A DNA stretch of 43,479 nt from Nitrospinaceae bacterium (lineage in GTDB: Bacteria > Nitrospinota > Nitrospinia > Nitrospinales > VA-1): the NCBI GenBank assembly GCA_023271875.1, contig JALPWY010000011.1, forward strand, positions 1 through 43,479, in the 5' to 3' direction. Shown here piece by piece: positions 19,476 to 28,815 of the stretch (the stretch's first letter is position 1; each line of letters opens with the position of its first letter). Position numbers and translations under genes: made by a program. The notes beneath the pieces were generated by a model that saw nothing but the letters and a program-made list of their open reading frames with translations, ran no database searches and was not told the DNA's origin.

Positions 19476-20624
19476 ATGATAAAAATATGGAATTTTATTA
19501 AAACAAACATCACTATATTTTTGCTTATATCTCTTTCATTCGTTGCTATTTATGTGCTGGAAATAAATGCTAAAATTTATATAAACCAAAGAATACAAAA
19601 ATATGCAGAAATGCAACAAGAAGAAGTATATAGGTATTTCAATAATGAAAACTTTATTGAGTTTAAAATTAAATACAAAGACAGATTAAGTCATTTACGA
19701 GGCCCCGGTTTTGCAAGATATAAGGACGACCCACCATCCAATTTATTATTTTCAGTTGTGCGCCCCTTCTCAAGAAGTAACAGCCAAAATATTTTAATAC
19801 AAGGAGATTCGTGGGCTCAAGCTGCACAGTTTAGTCAAAAATTTTTAAAAAAAGTTAGTAAAAAAAATCATGCTGGCATAATCCATAGTGGTGTTAGTAG
19901 TTATTCACCTAGTCCTATGACTATCCAGCTTGACATTTTAAGAGACGACTTCGCTATCCATCCATCTATTATCATAGGAATTATTGATCAAACAGACATT
20001 GGAGATGAACTCTTTAGATATACATATCAACAGCAAGACAAAACAGGGAGGTTAAAATCATTATTGCCTGAAGGCACAACTCTATCAAAAATGACCCAGT
20101 TTTTAGAAAGAAAAAATAATTTTAATTCCTCTAAGTTTGCACTAGTAAAATTTTTTAATCTTGGAATTCTCCATATCAAATCTAGATATTTAAATAGAAA
20201 AGTACCTAAATCTAAGCTAGGCCCTGAAATTTTATCACCACTGGTAAATGGAGTCGATATTCCTACGACTGAACATTTTTTTCTTCGATTAAATAGATAT
20301 ATTAATACTGTTTTTGCAGATTCAAAAATGCAATATTTAATTTTGGTAACTCATCCTTATAGAAAACATCTAGTTGACAATAAAGTTGAGAAAAGATTTA
20401 AAGGAGAAGTCGGTACTTTAGTTAATCAAATTGTCACTGAATCAAGTTACAAAGACAGGATTCGTCACATAGATTTTTTAAAGACAGAAAAAAATAAATT
20501 TTTAAGTGAAAACTTGGAAACAGTATTTAAAAAAGATGACCCTTTCTCTCATTTAACTGAAAAAATGTATTCGGACTATTACTACCCCTACATCTTTTCC
20601 AAGATTAAAGATTTATACAATTAA
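19476..20624 (+). CDS. Membrane-anchored SGNH-hydrolase-like protein
   Basis: Single N-terminal TM; 'NILIQGDSWAQAAQFS' (GDS block) and C-terminal 'DDPFSHLTEKMYSDYY' (D..xxH block); TM + SGNH layout. Confidence 0.6.
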   Translation: MIKIWNFIKTNITIFLLISLSFVAIYVLEINAKIYINQRIQKYAEMQQEEVYRYFNNENFIEFKIKYKDRLSHLRGPGFARYKDDPPSNLLFSVVRPFSRSNSQNILIQGDSWAQAAQFSQKFLKKVSKKNHAGIIHSGVSSYSPSPMTIQLDILRDDFAIHPSIIIGIIDQTDIGDELFRYTYQQQDKTGRLKSLLPEGTTLSKMTQFLERKNNFNSSKFALVKFFNLGILHIKSRYLNRKVPKSKLGPEILSPLVNGVDIPTTEHFFLRLNRYINTVFADSKMQYLILVTHPYRKHLVDNKVEKRFKGEVGTLVNQIVTESSYKDRIRHIDFLKTEKNKFLSENLETVFKKDDPFSHLTEKMYSDYYYPYIFSKIKDLYN

Positions 20625-20804
20625 ATAAATATATTTAAATGCTGCCCTACCGCATTATTTTTTATATTGTATCGACTTAGTTGCGATGCCTTAATTATTT
20701 GATTGTTGGACCCTTAAATCTCAATGACCCAATCGCTATAATAATTATTTTTTACAATGGTAGTGTGCTTTTATGATTTTAATAATTTGTTGTTAGGGCA
20801 TATA

Positions 20805-21032
20805 GTGATTTGTAAACTTTGAAATTCCGAATCTTTAGAACCAAGTGATAGGGATTTTAAGGATTTCGAATATGGCTCTCCAGGCCACTATGATTATTTA
20901 AAATGTACACAATGTGGATTGCTAAATATCACCCCTCTTCCAGATAGCGATATCTTGGCTTATCCCGACACTTATCACGCTTACCATCCTCACCACTTTG
21001 CAAGTATGCTCACCGGGGGGGGGGGGGGGTAA
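20805..21032 (+). pseudogene. N-terminal remnant of a zinc-ribbon class I methyltransferase, ending in a 15-G tract
   Basis: From a GTG: VICKL*NSESLEPSDRDFKDFEYGSPGHYDYLKCTQCGLLNITPLPDSDILAYPDTYHAYHPHHFASMLTGGGGG*. 'YLKCTQCGLLNITPLPD...Y' resembles the N-terminal zinc-binding segment of sugar-locus methyltransferases. In-frame TGA at 20820-20822. Confidence 0.5.
21015..21029. repeat. Homopolymer of 15 G
   Basis: Read directly: ...caccGGGGGGGGGGGGGGGtaagt... Confidence 0.95.
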
Positions 21033-21284
21033 GTGATGTTGTTTTTGTAGGTGCGGATTTATTAATCTCATTTAGTTGTGCCGCGACTGATAAAATAGAT
21101 GTTATAGTCTAAAAATTTTCCGCTGTCTAAAATACAAGGTAGTTAACAAGCCAAATGGTTCAATGAAGTGATAAAATATTTTCTAATAAAAGAGTTATAG
21201 ATATTTCCTGTCTTTTCCGATTATATAAGGAGGGAGATGTTGCAAGATTGATGAAATATTTTTTATAAGTCCAAACTTAATATA

Positions 21285-21968
21285 ATGAAACTATCAATAG
21301 TTATTCCAGTTTATAACGAATCGGAGACCATCTACGAGGTCATTAAGAGAGTAGAGGCGGCAAATGGTGACAAAGAAGTCATAATAGTCGATGATGGTTC
21401 TACTGATGGGACTAGAACTCTCCTTGAAAAATATGAAGAAAAGGAAGATTTTAAAGTCATTTATCAGCCTAAAAATAAAGGAAAGGGGGCGGCTCTGCGC
21501 GCAGGTTTTGAAATCGCAAAAGGTGAGGTCATAATTATTCAAGATGCGGATCTAGAATACAATCCAAAAGACTATCCGGTGCTATTGGAGCCTATTCTTG
21601 ATAAACGTGCCGATGTGGTCTATGGCTCTCGCTTTCTAGGTGGCCCTCATAGGGTTTTATTTTTCTGGCATTATTTAGGCAACATGTTTTTGACCACTCT
21701 GTCAAATATGTTTACCAATATTAATCTGTCCGATATGGAAACCGGTTCTAAGGTCTTTAGAAGAAAAATCCTTGAATCCATTACCTTAAAGTCCAATCGC
21801 TTTGGATTTGAGCCGGAATTCACTTCCAAAGTGGCTCAAAAAAACTTTGTCATTTACGAAGTTCCCATCTCTTATTCTGGCAGGGATTATTCGGCAGGAA
21901 AAAAAATAAACTGGAAAGATGGTATCGCTGCATTGTGGTTTATCTTTCGTTTTCGATTCTTTGACTAG
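21285..21968 (+). CDS. Glycosyltransferase family 2 (dolichyl-/polyprenyl-phosphate mannosyltransferase-like)
   Basis: 'MKLSIVIPVYNESETIYEVIKRV...EVIIVDDGSTDGTRTLL...KNKGKGAALRAGFEIAKGEVIIIQDADLEYNPKDYPVLLEPI...VYGSRFLGG'. Confidence 0.93.
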   Translation: MKLSIVIPVYNESETIYEVIKRVEAANGDKEVIIVDDGSTDGTRTLLEKYEEKEDFKVIYQPKNKGKGAALRAGFEIAKGEVIIIQDADLEYNPKDYPVLLEPILDKRADVVYGSRFLGGPHRVLFFWHYLGNMFLTTLSNMFTNINLSDMETGSKVFRRKILESITLKSNRFGFEPEFTSKVAQKNFVIYEVPISYSGRDYSAGKKINWKDGIAALWFIFRFRFFD

Positions 21969-22103
21969 TTAAAAAAATTACACATCTAGCAGAATTTAAA
22001 AAAAATCAGCTATGCTTTCAGGTAACCTTAGAATGCCCAAAGTACTTTAAATCTAATTGTTGCCAGGTCTTCTCATTGAAATACCCGCCGCCCTTTATGT
22101 CCA

Positions 22104-24323
22104 ATGCCTTATAAAAATGCCCTCTTTTATGGATTTTGGTTACTTCTAACGATTCTGCTCGCTTATTGGTTTTCTTATCCGCTAGATATCTTTAGTGGGT
22201 ATAGCTATTTTGGGGGCAGCGATGCAACTTCAAGTCTTTGGGTTTTAAATTGGCAGTTAACTCAGTTAAGTTCTGGGAATTTTGATCAATTGTTTACGGG
22301 CAATTCGTTTTATCCTCTTGACAGACCAATTTATTTTAACGCTTCAACTTTTTCAACAGCTCTTTTTACTCTTCCTGTTTTTCTTGCAACAAAAGATTCT
22401 TACATCTGTTATGCGGTGGCAATTTTTTCTTCATACATTTTATGTTCAACAGGCATGCTCTTATTGGCAAGGAGTCTAAAGCTTGATTATGCTGCTTCTT
22501 TTTTAGCCGCTTTGGTTTTTGCTTTTAGTGAGTCTCGCCATGGTGTTTCAGGCTATATTCATTTATTAACTATTCAGTGGATGCCTTTCACACTGCTCTT
22601 CGTGCATAAATACTTTGATGAGGGAAGGCGAGTATTTCTTTACTGGGGTTCTATTTTTTATTTGATGCAAATTATGGCGTCAGCATATCATGGTGTTTTC
22701 TTTTCCATAGTTCTTCTTTTGTTTGTTTTGATTTTATTTCTTAGTCAGGATAATTTTGGATTTAAAAAGTTTGCTTTAGATGCAGTTCTTCCTCTTTTGA
22801 TAGTTGGCACGGTTGCTACCGCTTATTTTATTCCATACCTTCAGGAAGCTCATGAATTTGGCTTTAATAGAAGTATCTCGGAACAATCAGCATATGGAGC
22901 CCCTCTCGCAACTTTTTTTTCTTTACCTAGTTCTCATTTCTTTGGTTCTTGGACTTCCCACTTGAGTCACGTTGATGGGAGTACATCACCTAGGTATCTG
23001 CCAGTACTTTTGACCATTGCTGCTTTGTTAGTTGTTCGAAAAAAAACTTCTATTGAATCGTTGTTTAACTCGAAGTTGAAGATACTTGCCGCAGGGGTAA
23101 TCTGTTTGACTATTATTGCGTGGTTTATAAAGCCTAATGTAGCTACTTTAGGGGGTGAAATATACGGGGATCTTTATTTGCATCCGCAGTTAATAACCAC
23201 TGTTATATTGAGTCCTCTTTTACTAGTTGTAACAGCGTATTTTTTTATGACAAAGTTTTTTAGAACGGTTTATTTAGGATTGCGCTCGGAAAAGATTTTC
23301 CACTTGTATTTTTTTACTGCAATTCTTGCATTTGTAGTGTCACTTGGGCCAATCATAAAGTTATACGGGAACCAACATATTATGATTAATCCAATCGGCA
23401 CTTTTTTATACTATGTATTCCCAGGTTTATCTTCGATAAGGGCGGTTTCAAGAATGTCTATCCTGATTCCTCTTGGGTTAGGGGTAACAGCAGGGCTCGC
23501 ATATATGCTAATAAGGGAGTCGCTTAATAACCCTCGTTTTAAAAAGGTATTTTCGTTGATTGTTTTCACTATTCTAATAATAGAGATATATCCGGCCAAG
23601 GATTTAAATTTTCCATATAAGCAGCAAGAAAATCAAATACCCTACGAATATAAGTGGTTAAAACAAGCTCAGGATGGGCCTGTTTTAGAATGGCCTGTTA
23701 GCAAGTCTTTTATAGGTGATGCAGTTTATCTAGAGAGGTCGATGATACATCAAAAAAAGTTGATTAATGGGTACGCTGCTTTTGAGTGGGATGGTCGCAA
23801 GAAATTATCCGAATTAACAGATTTTTCGAGTAAAAGGGCGTTGTTGTCGCTTTATGCTTTCGGAGTTCGTTATTTGGTGGTGCATCGATCTGGAGGGGAT
23901 TTTCCACGGTGGGCAGAAAAAAACCTTGGAGAATTCTATCAAATAAAAGTATTTAACAACGCATTGGTGTATCTGAATAAAAATGCAAAAACGAACTTTC
24001 TTCCTCAAAACTTCTTAGACTACTGCGCTGTTTCAGTTGAAAATACAAATAAGGAGAATCGATTGATTCTTAGGTTTAACTCCCCAAGCGTATATTATGT
24101 AAGTAAAAACAAAAAGCAGTTAAAGGTGAAAGTTAAGTGGAAATTTAATTCTACCCCATCTTATTACGAGTGGCCTTTTTATCCTACTTTATGGCAGGAC
24201 GGTGACACCCATGAACTGGTATTGGATGAAAACTCAGATCGCGTTCTTGAGTCTGCCGAATTAATTTATTCAGCCCCGGAGAAAAAAAGTATAGAGATTT
24301 TTCGTAAGATAGAGTTTAGTTAA
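22104..24323 (+). CDS. Large multi-TM membrane protein, probable GT-C-fold glycosyltransferase
   Basis: 739 aa, many TM segments, acidic 'YFGGSDATSSLWVLNWQ' in the first loop, soluble C-terminal domain. Confidence 0.65.
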   Translation: MPYKNALFYGFWLLLTILLAYWFSYPLDIFSGYSYFGGSDATSSLWVLNWQLTQLSSGNFDQLFTGNSFYPLDRPIYFNASTFSTALFTLPVFLATKDSYICYAVAIFSSYILCSTGMLLLARSLKLDYAASFLAALVFAFSESRHGVSGYIHLLTIQWMPFTLLFVHKYFDEGRRVFLYWGSIFYLMQIMASAYHGVFFSIVLLLFVLILFLSQDNFGFKKFALDAVLPLLIVGTVATAYFIPYLQEAHEFGFNRSISEQSAYGAPLATFFSLPSSHFFGSWTSHLSHVDGSTSPRYLPVLLTIAALLVVRKKTSIESLFNSKLKILAAGVICLTIIAWFIKPNVATLGGEIYGDLYLHPQLITTVILSPLLLVVTAYFFMTKFFRTVYLGLRSEKIFHLYFFTAILAFVVSLGPIIKLYGNQHIMINPIGTFLYYVFPGLSSIRAVSRMSILIPLGLGVTAGLAYMLIRESLNNPRFKKVFSLIVFTILIIEIYPAKDLNFPYKQQENQIPYEYKWLKQAQDGPVLEWPVSKSFIGDAVYLERSMIHQKKLINGYAAFEWDGRKKLSELTDFSSKRALLSLYAFGVRYLVVHRSGGDFPRWAEKNLGEFYQIKVFNNALVYLNKNAKTNFLPQNFLDYCAVSVENTNKENRLILRFNSPSVYYVSKNKKQLKVKVKWKFNSTPSYYEWPFYPTLWQDGDTHELVLDENSDRVLESAELIYSAPEKKSIEIFRKIEFS

Positions 24324-24419
24324 GTGAGGTCATTTTAAAATTGTTGGTCGTTTATTTTAAGGAGTATTGGATTTTCTGATGCAAAAAAATTTTTAAAACA
24401 AGAAGTCTGGTTTTGATAA

Positions 24420-26519
24420 TCAAGGTAAAGCATTCAAGGTGCGTTTAATTCGGTTTGCGACTTCTTGGCTGGTTGCAAGTTTTAAGGCTTTTTCAAGATG
24501 CCATCGCGATTTAATCGGATCTCCTTTAGTTTGAATGAGTAAATTCCCCAGATTGTAGTGGGCATCGATTAAGTTTGGGAAAACTGTTATTGCTTGATGG
24601 AGTTCTTCTAGCGCACGATTGAAAGATTTTTGCTCGATGAAAATTAAAGCTCTGTTATTATGAGCTTCTGCTTTAAGTTTCGGTGTGTTTCCTACCTGGG
24701 TATACTCATGAAGCGCCTGATTCTGTTTTCCCGTGGCCGCAAAAATCTTTGCCATAATAAAATGCCCAGGGCCAGGTTTTGGGATACGCTCAAGATAATC
24801 CTTGATAGAATTTCCAGCTTCTTCGTAGAGTTCTAGTTTTAATAGTAGTTGAGCTTTGTTGATATAAAGTTCCGCTGGTATTTGGTATCCCCACAGGTAG
24901 TCTTTGTACAAGCGCTCAGCTTTTTCGTAGGATTCTTTGGCTTCTAAGTTACGTCCTTGGGTGGCTAGAAGAGTTCCTAAGTTAAAATGATTTGTAGGTA
25001 GAGAAGACTTTGCTCTTATTCCAGATTTAAATTCGTTTTCAGCTTTCAGGAAGTCCCCCAGTTGAAGATAAATAGCACCAAGATTACTGTGAGCGTACGA
25101 TATATAGTAAGGAGAAGCGTTGGATTTTGCCAGCGCGTGTAGTGTTGTAAATGCTTTCGCGTAATTTTCATCAGCCATATAAAAATGACTTAAATTATGG
25201 AGAGCGCGAAGTTTTCCAGGTGCTTTTTGTAGCGTGTCTTCCCAGAGAAGGGTATTAGACCTGTATAGCAGATTCCTTTCGTGTAATAGAATTATCTGGA
25301 GTATAAAAAAAATAATCAAACAATATGTGCCAATTTTTTTTACTAGTTGGTTGTGTTTTGCTAATACGAGTCGATGAATTGTAATGGCGAGTAAAAATAG
25401 GATTCCAAAAGAAGGTAGGTAGAGATTGCGTTCGCTCAAAAGGTCAGCCCTTGGTAAAATGCTGTTGGTTGTAGCCAAGGTTATCAAAAACCAGAAGAAG
25501 CAAAAAGAAACCAGCGTAAGTCTTTTAGGGAAATATAACGCAATTGTTAAAATGATTCCCAGTGCAAATAAGAAAGTAATAATGAGGAGTGTGTTGGTAG
25601 TAAAGAAAGTGTTAGGAAAATCATAATCAAAAGTTAATCCGACTGGGAGTAAGATGAGTCGGGCTCCGTGCCCAATAATTTGAATTTGCTTCAACCCATA
25701 CTCAAAATCTATTCTTTGCCACCAATCAACGATTATGTTTTTCATAAAAATAACCTTAAACGCTGCAAAAGCTGAGCATAAAAGCAATGGTAGATAAAAA
25801 AACAACAATCGGTTTTTGAGTGATATCCAGTATTCTTTTCGCATAAAACAAACATCGTAGAGAAGTAAGGCTAATGGAAAAGTTAGGCCAGTTTCCTTGC
25901 TTAAAATAGAGGCTAAAAAACAAACTAAGGATAAAAGATAAAGTAAAAACCTTGGAGTTATTTTTTGTTTACGAAAACTTCCAAGAAGGAAAGATAATAA
26001 GGCGGCGAGATAGAAAAAACTACTCATGCCAACGGCTCTTGCTGAAATGTAGTTTACTGTTTCAGAATTAACTGGGTTGATTGAGAAGAGCAAGGCTGTA
26101 AGACTTGCAATTGAAAAAGCTTCTTTTCTCTCCAAAGAAATTCCTTTTTCAAGGGTTATTAAAGCGATGAAGAAAATAATTATTGAAGTGAAAATATGAA
26201 TGGACGTGTTGACCAAGTGGTAGCCAAATGGGTTTAGTCCTCCCTGTGAGTAGTTGAAGACAAGGCTTGAATAAAATAAATGTCGGTATCGAGGAGGAAA
26301 AACGTTCTCTCCATAAAAAAGCCCTCCCCCTTCCTTTTTTTGCTCAATTTCAAATTCAGGGAATGACGGCTTCATCCCTTTTTGCGCAATTTCAAATTTA
26401 ATGACGGCTTCGTCGTCAAAATTAAAAGGGGCATAAAATGCGCTGGAATAAAGAAGTGAAACGATTAAGAGTAGCAAGGCGATGAAAACCACTCTCCGAT
26501 TATTCAAATAAGTTCCCAT
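24420..26519 (-). CDS. GT-C-like multi-TM protein with C-terminal TPR array (TMTC-like architecture)
   Basis: N-terminal TM region with 'FNFDDEAVIKFE' loop motif, then repeats such as 'SNLGAIYLQLGDFLKAENEFKSGIRAKSSLPTNHFNLGTLLATQGRNLEAKESYEKAERL' and 'AHYNLGNLLIQTKGDPIKSRWHLEKALKL'. Confidence 0.75.
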   Translation of the reverse strand: MGTYLNNRRVVFIALLLLIVSLLYSSAFYAPFNFDDEAVIKFEIAQKGMKPSFPEFEIEQKKEGGGLFYGENVFPPRYRHLFYSSLVFNYSQGGLNPFGYHLVNTSIHIFTSIIIFFIALITLEKGISLERKEAFSIASLTALLFSINPVNSETVNYISARAVGMSSFFYLAALLSFLLGSFRKQKITPRFLLYLLSLVCFLASILSKETGLTFPLALLLYDVCFMRKEYWISLKNRLLFFYLPLLLCSAFAAFKVIFMKNIIVDWWQRIDFEYGLKQIQIIGHGARLILLPVGLTFDYDFPNTFFTTNTLLIITFLFALGIILTIALYFPKRLTLVSFCFFWFLITLATTNSILPRADLLSERNLYLPSFGILFLLAITIHRLVLAKHNQLVKKIGTYCLIIFFILQIILLHERNLLYRSNTLLWEDTLQKAPGKLRALHNLSHFYMADENYAKAFTTLHALAKSNASPYYISYAHSNLGAIYLQLGDFLKAENEFKSGIRAKSSLPTNHFNLGTLLATQGRNLEAKESYEKAERLYKDYLWGYQIPAELYINKAQLLLKLELYEEAGNSIKDYLERIPKPGPGHFIMAKIFAATGKQNQALHEYTQVGNTPKLKAEAHNNRALIFIEQKSFNRALEELHQAITVFPNLIDAHYNLGNLLIQTKGDPIKSRWHLEKALKLATSQEVANRIKRTLNALP

Positions 26520-27597
26520 GATATTTTTCTTGTTTTTTCTTTTCCAATCGGTTTAAGAGATAAAGAAAAACTACAATGTTGCCTATTATAAAAAGAAAAT
26601 AGATTGGGATAAGATTTGGAATTAGATTTATGGTGTGAGCGGGTAATAGCGCGGTAAGATTAAAATAAAAACAAATAAAAAATAAAATAGTAATCGTCTT
26701 TAATTGAGAAAAGCCGAGTTTTGCTAAGCGGTGGTGAAAGTGTTCGGAATCTTTTGAGAAAGGACTGGTGCCCTTCAAGAGCCTCCTGAAAAAAGAAAAA
26801 GTAGTATCTAGTATTGGGATTAATAGAGTGATAATGGGGATCAGGTAATAGATTTCATCTGTGTGTTTTTGGCTTAAAGGTAAAAGGGTGATTAATGAAA
26901 TTAGAAGGCCAAGGGGAAGGCTTCCTGTATCACCCAGAATAATCTTTGCTGGGGGAAAATTGAAAATTAAAAAACCAAAAATGCTACCTGTAAGAATTAC
27001 AGCCAAGAAAGAGGCTTCTACCATATTACGTTCCAGATAAATAAAACTCAAAGTAACGCAAGACAAAAGAATTAATCCGCTGGCCAAACCATCAATCCCG
27101 TCAACTAGATTAATAGAGTTTGTGATCCCTACGATCCAAAAGACTGTAAGTAAAATCGAAAATGATCCTAAATCTATAACATCGCCTATTCGGTCAATCT
27201 GAAACCCAGCTAAAAATAAAATAATTGCTATTATTATTTGCCAAAGAAATTTTATCCTTGGGGAACAGTGATAGATGTCATCATAAATACCTAGGGCCGT
27301 CATCATGCACACGCCTAGGGTGATTTTTTGAAATAGATGAAGATTTTCTTGATTAATCCATCCAGAAAAATAAAAAAACCAAAGAACAAAGAGGAAAGAC
27401 AGAATGACAGGAATTCCACCAAAGGGGATTACAGGTTTTCCCATAGCAATCATTAATTTGTTAAGTGGGCGGGCGAGTATACTTAATTTGCTAAATATTT
27501 GTATAAGAGTAAGGGTTAGCGCAAATGCAGCCACTAGGGAAACGGCACAACCCAAAAAGTACATCAAACCAGGAATTTGCGGACTTTTAATGATCAT
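26500..27597 (-). CDS. Undecaprenyl-phosphate HexNAc-1-phosphate transferase (WecA/MraY family)
   Basis: 'GKPVIPFGGIPVILSFL...LGIYDDIYHCSPRIKFLWQIIIAI...NSINLVDGIDGLASGL...PPAKIILGDTGSLPLGLLI'; cytoplasmic 'HFHHRLAKLGFS'. Confidence 0.9.
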   Translation of the reverse strand: MIIKSPQIPGLMYFLGCAVSLVAAFALTLTLIQIFSKLSILARPLNKLMIAMGKPVIPFGGIPVILSFLFVLWFFYFSGWINQENLHLFQKITLGVCMMTALGIYDDIYHCSPRIKFLWQIIIAIILFLAGFQIDRIGDVIDLGSFSILLTVFWIVGITNSINLVDGIDGLASGLILLSCVTLSFIYLERNMVEASFLAVILTGSIFGFLIFNFPPAKIILGDTGSLPLGLLISLITLLPLSQKHTDEIYYLIPIITLLIPILDTTFSFFRRLLKGTSPFSKDSEHFHHRLAKLGFSQLKTITILFFICFYFNLTALLPAHTINLIPNLIPIYFLFIIGNIVVFLYLLNRLEKKKQEKYHGNLFE

Positions 27598-28478
27598 TTA
27601 ATTGTGTTCAGTAAGATTTGAAAAAGACATCGGGCCATTATTATTGAATTAATCATATGCTGTATAACAAAGTTTGTTTTGCAGTATTTTTGATTGTAGT
27701 AAATCATTCCTTGGTGTCGCTTAATGATCATTTGAGGAGTCGACCGCGCATTACTAGATGAAATTTTATGATAAATTTTTGCGTTTGGAAAATAAACAAC
27801 TCGGAGTCTTTTTTTTATGACTTGGCATATATCAACATCTTCTATGAATAAAAAATAATTTTCGTCAAATCCATTAGCTTTATTAAAAGTGGACTTGGAC
27901 ATCATCATGCAGCAACCGGAAACCCAATCCACCGAGCGGGTAGAATTGTGATCATAATCTAGCATTAAATAATCCCTTGAATAACGATTATTCGGGAAAA
28001 GGCGTGTCGCCAAGGAATATCTATTGAAGAGACCCGACCAAATAGTAGGAAACTTTCTGCAAGAATATTGGATTGTTTGGTCTGAGTTCAATACCTTAGG
28101 GCCAAGGATTCCAATGGAAGAATCCGATCGAATATAATCCAGCATTGATTCTATAGCGTCTTCTATCATTACAGTATCTGGGTTAATAAAAAGTAGAAAG
28201 TCACCACTTGCTATTTTAGCACCTTGATTATTAGCCCGCGCAAACCCTACATTTTTTGAATTATTAATAAACTGAATTTTCGTATAGCGTTTTAAAATGG
28301 GTTCCAGGCCATCATCTTTAGAGCTATTGTCAACTAGGATGACCTCAAATTGTATTTTTTCAATTGTCCTGTAAACTGATTCAAGACAGTTGTCCAACAT
28401 GTGGCTATGGTGGTAATTGACTATAATTATGGATAAGTCCACGGGATTCAGTTGGTGAGTATACGGAGAGACAACCAA
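27594..28478 (-). CDS. Glycosyltransferase family 2 (rhamnosyltransferase-like)
   Basis: 'LSIIIVNYHHSHMLDNCLESVYRTI...VILVDNSSKDDG...NNSKNVGFARANNQGAKIASGDFLLFINPDTVMIED...GFDENYFLFIEDVDICQVIKK'. Confidence 0.92.
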   Translation of the reverse strand: MVVSPYTHQLNPVDLSIIIVNYHHSHMLDNCLESVYRTIEKIQFEVILVDNSSKDDGLEPILKRYTKIQFINNSKNVGFARANNQGAKIASGDFLLFINPDTVMIEDAIESMLDYIRSDSSIGILGPKVLNSDQTIQYSCRKFPTIWSGLFNRYSLATRLFPNNRYSRDYLMLDYDHNSTRSVDWVSGCCMMMSKSTFNKANGFDENYFLFIEDVDICQVIKKRLRVVYFPNAKIYHKISSSNARSTPQMIIKRHQGMIYYNQKYCKTNFVIQHMINSIIMARCLFQILLNTIK

Positions 28479-28751
28479 GTCAATATAACAGCCGTATCGA
28501 AATTATTATCACTTATATTGATAGTGAATTCAAGAAAGCCTTGTAAATACGGCCTCCTTTGCTTTAGGGAGTAATACACTTTGACTACCATTAGATTTCA
28601 ATGGTTAAAAATTAGGGGCCGAAAACTGAATGAGGCGATAGTTCTTTCTTCAACTTAAAATGCTTAAGTGAGATTTAGATAATGCCGTAAAGATAAAGGG
28701 TATAAGTGCTGAATTTTAGTTGGTTTCAAGGTTGCTATCCAGCATGTTCTG

Positions 28752-28770
28752 CGGCTCTCAATCAGAGCCG
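28752..28770. repeat. Inverted repeat CGGCTCT-caatc-AGAGCCG (7-bp stem, 5-nt loop)
   Basis: Read directly; 46 bp upstream of the epimerase ATG. No T-run on either side to make it a classical terminator. Confidence 0.8.
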
Positions 28771-28815
28771 TTAGTGAAAAAAATTTCAAATTTAAAATAA
28801 GTTTATCCTTCAGTT

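Noticed and set aside
20820-20822. Selenocysteine codon
   Set aside because: The surrounding ORF is short, truncated by the poly-G tract and looks decayed; a nonsense/indel change is the simpler explanation.
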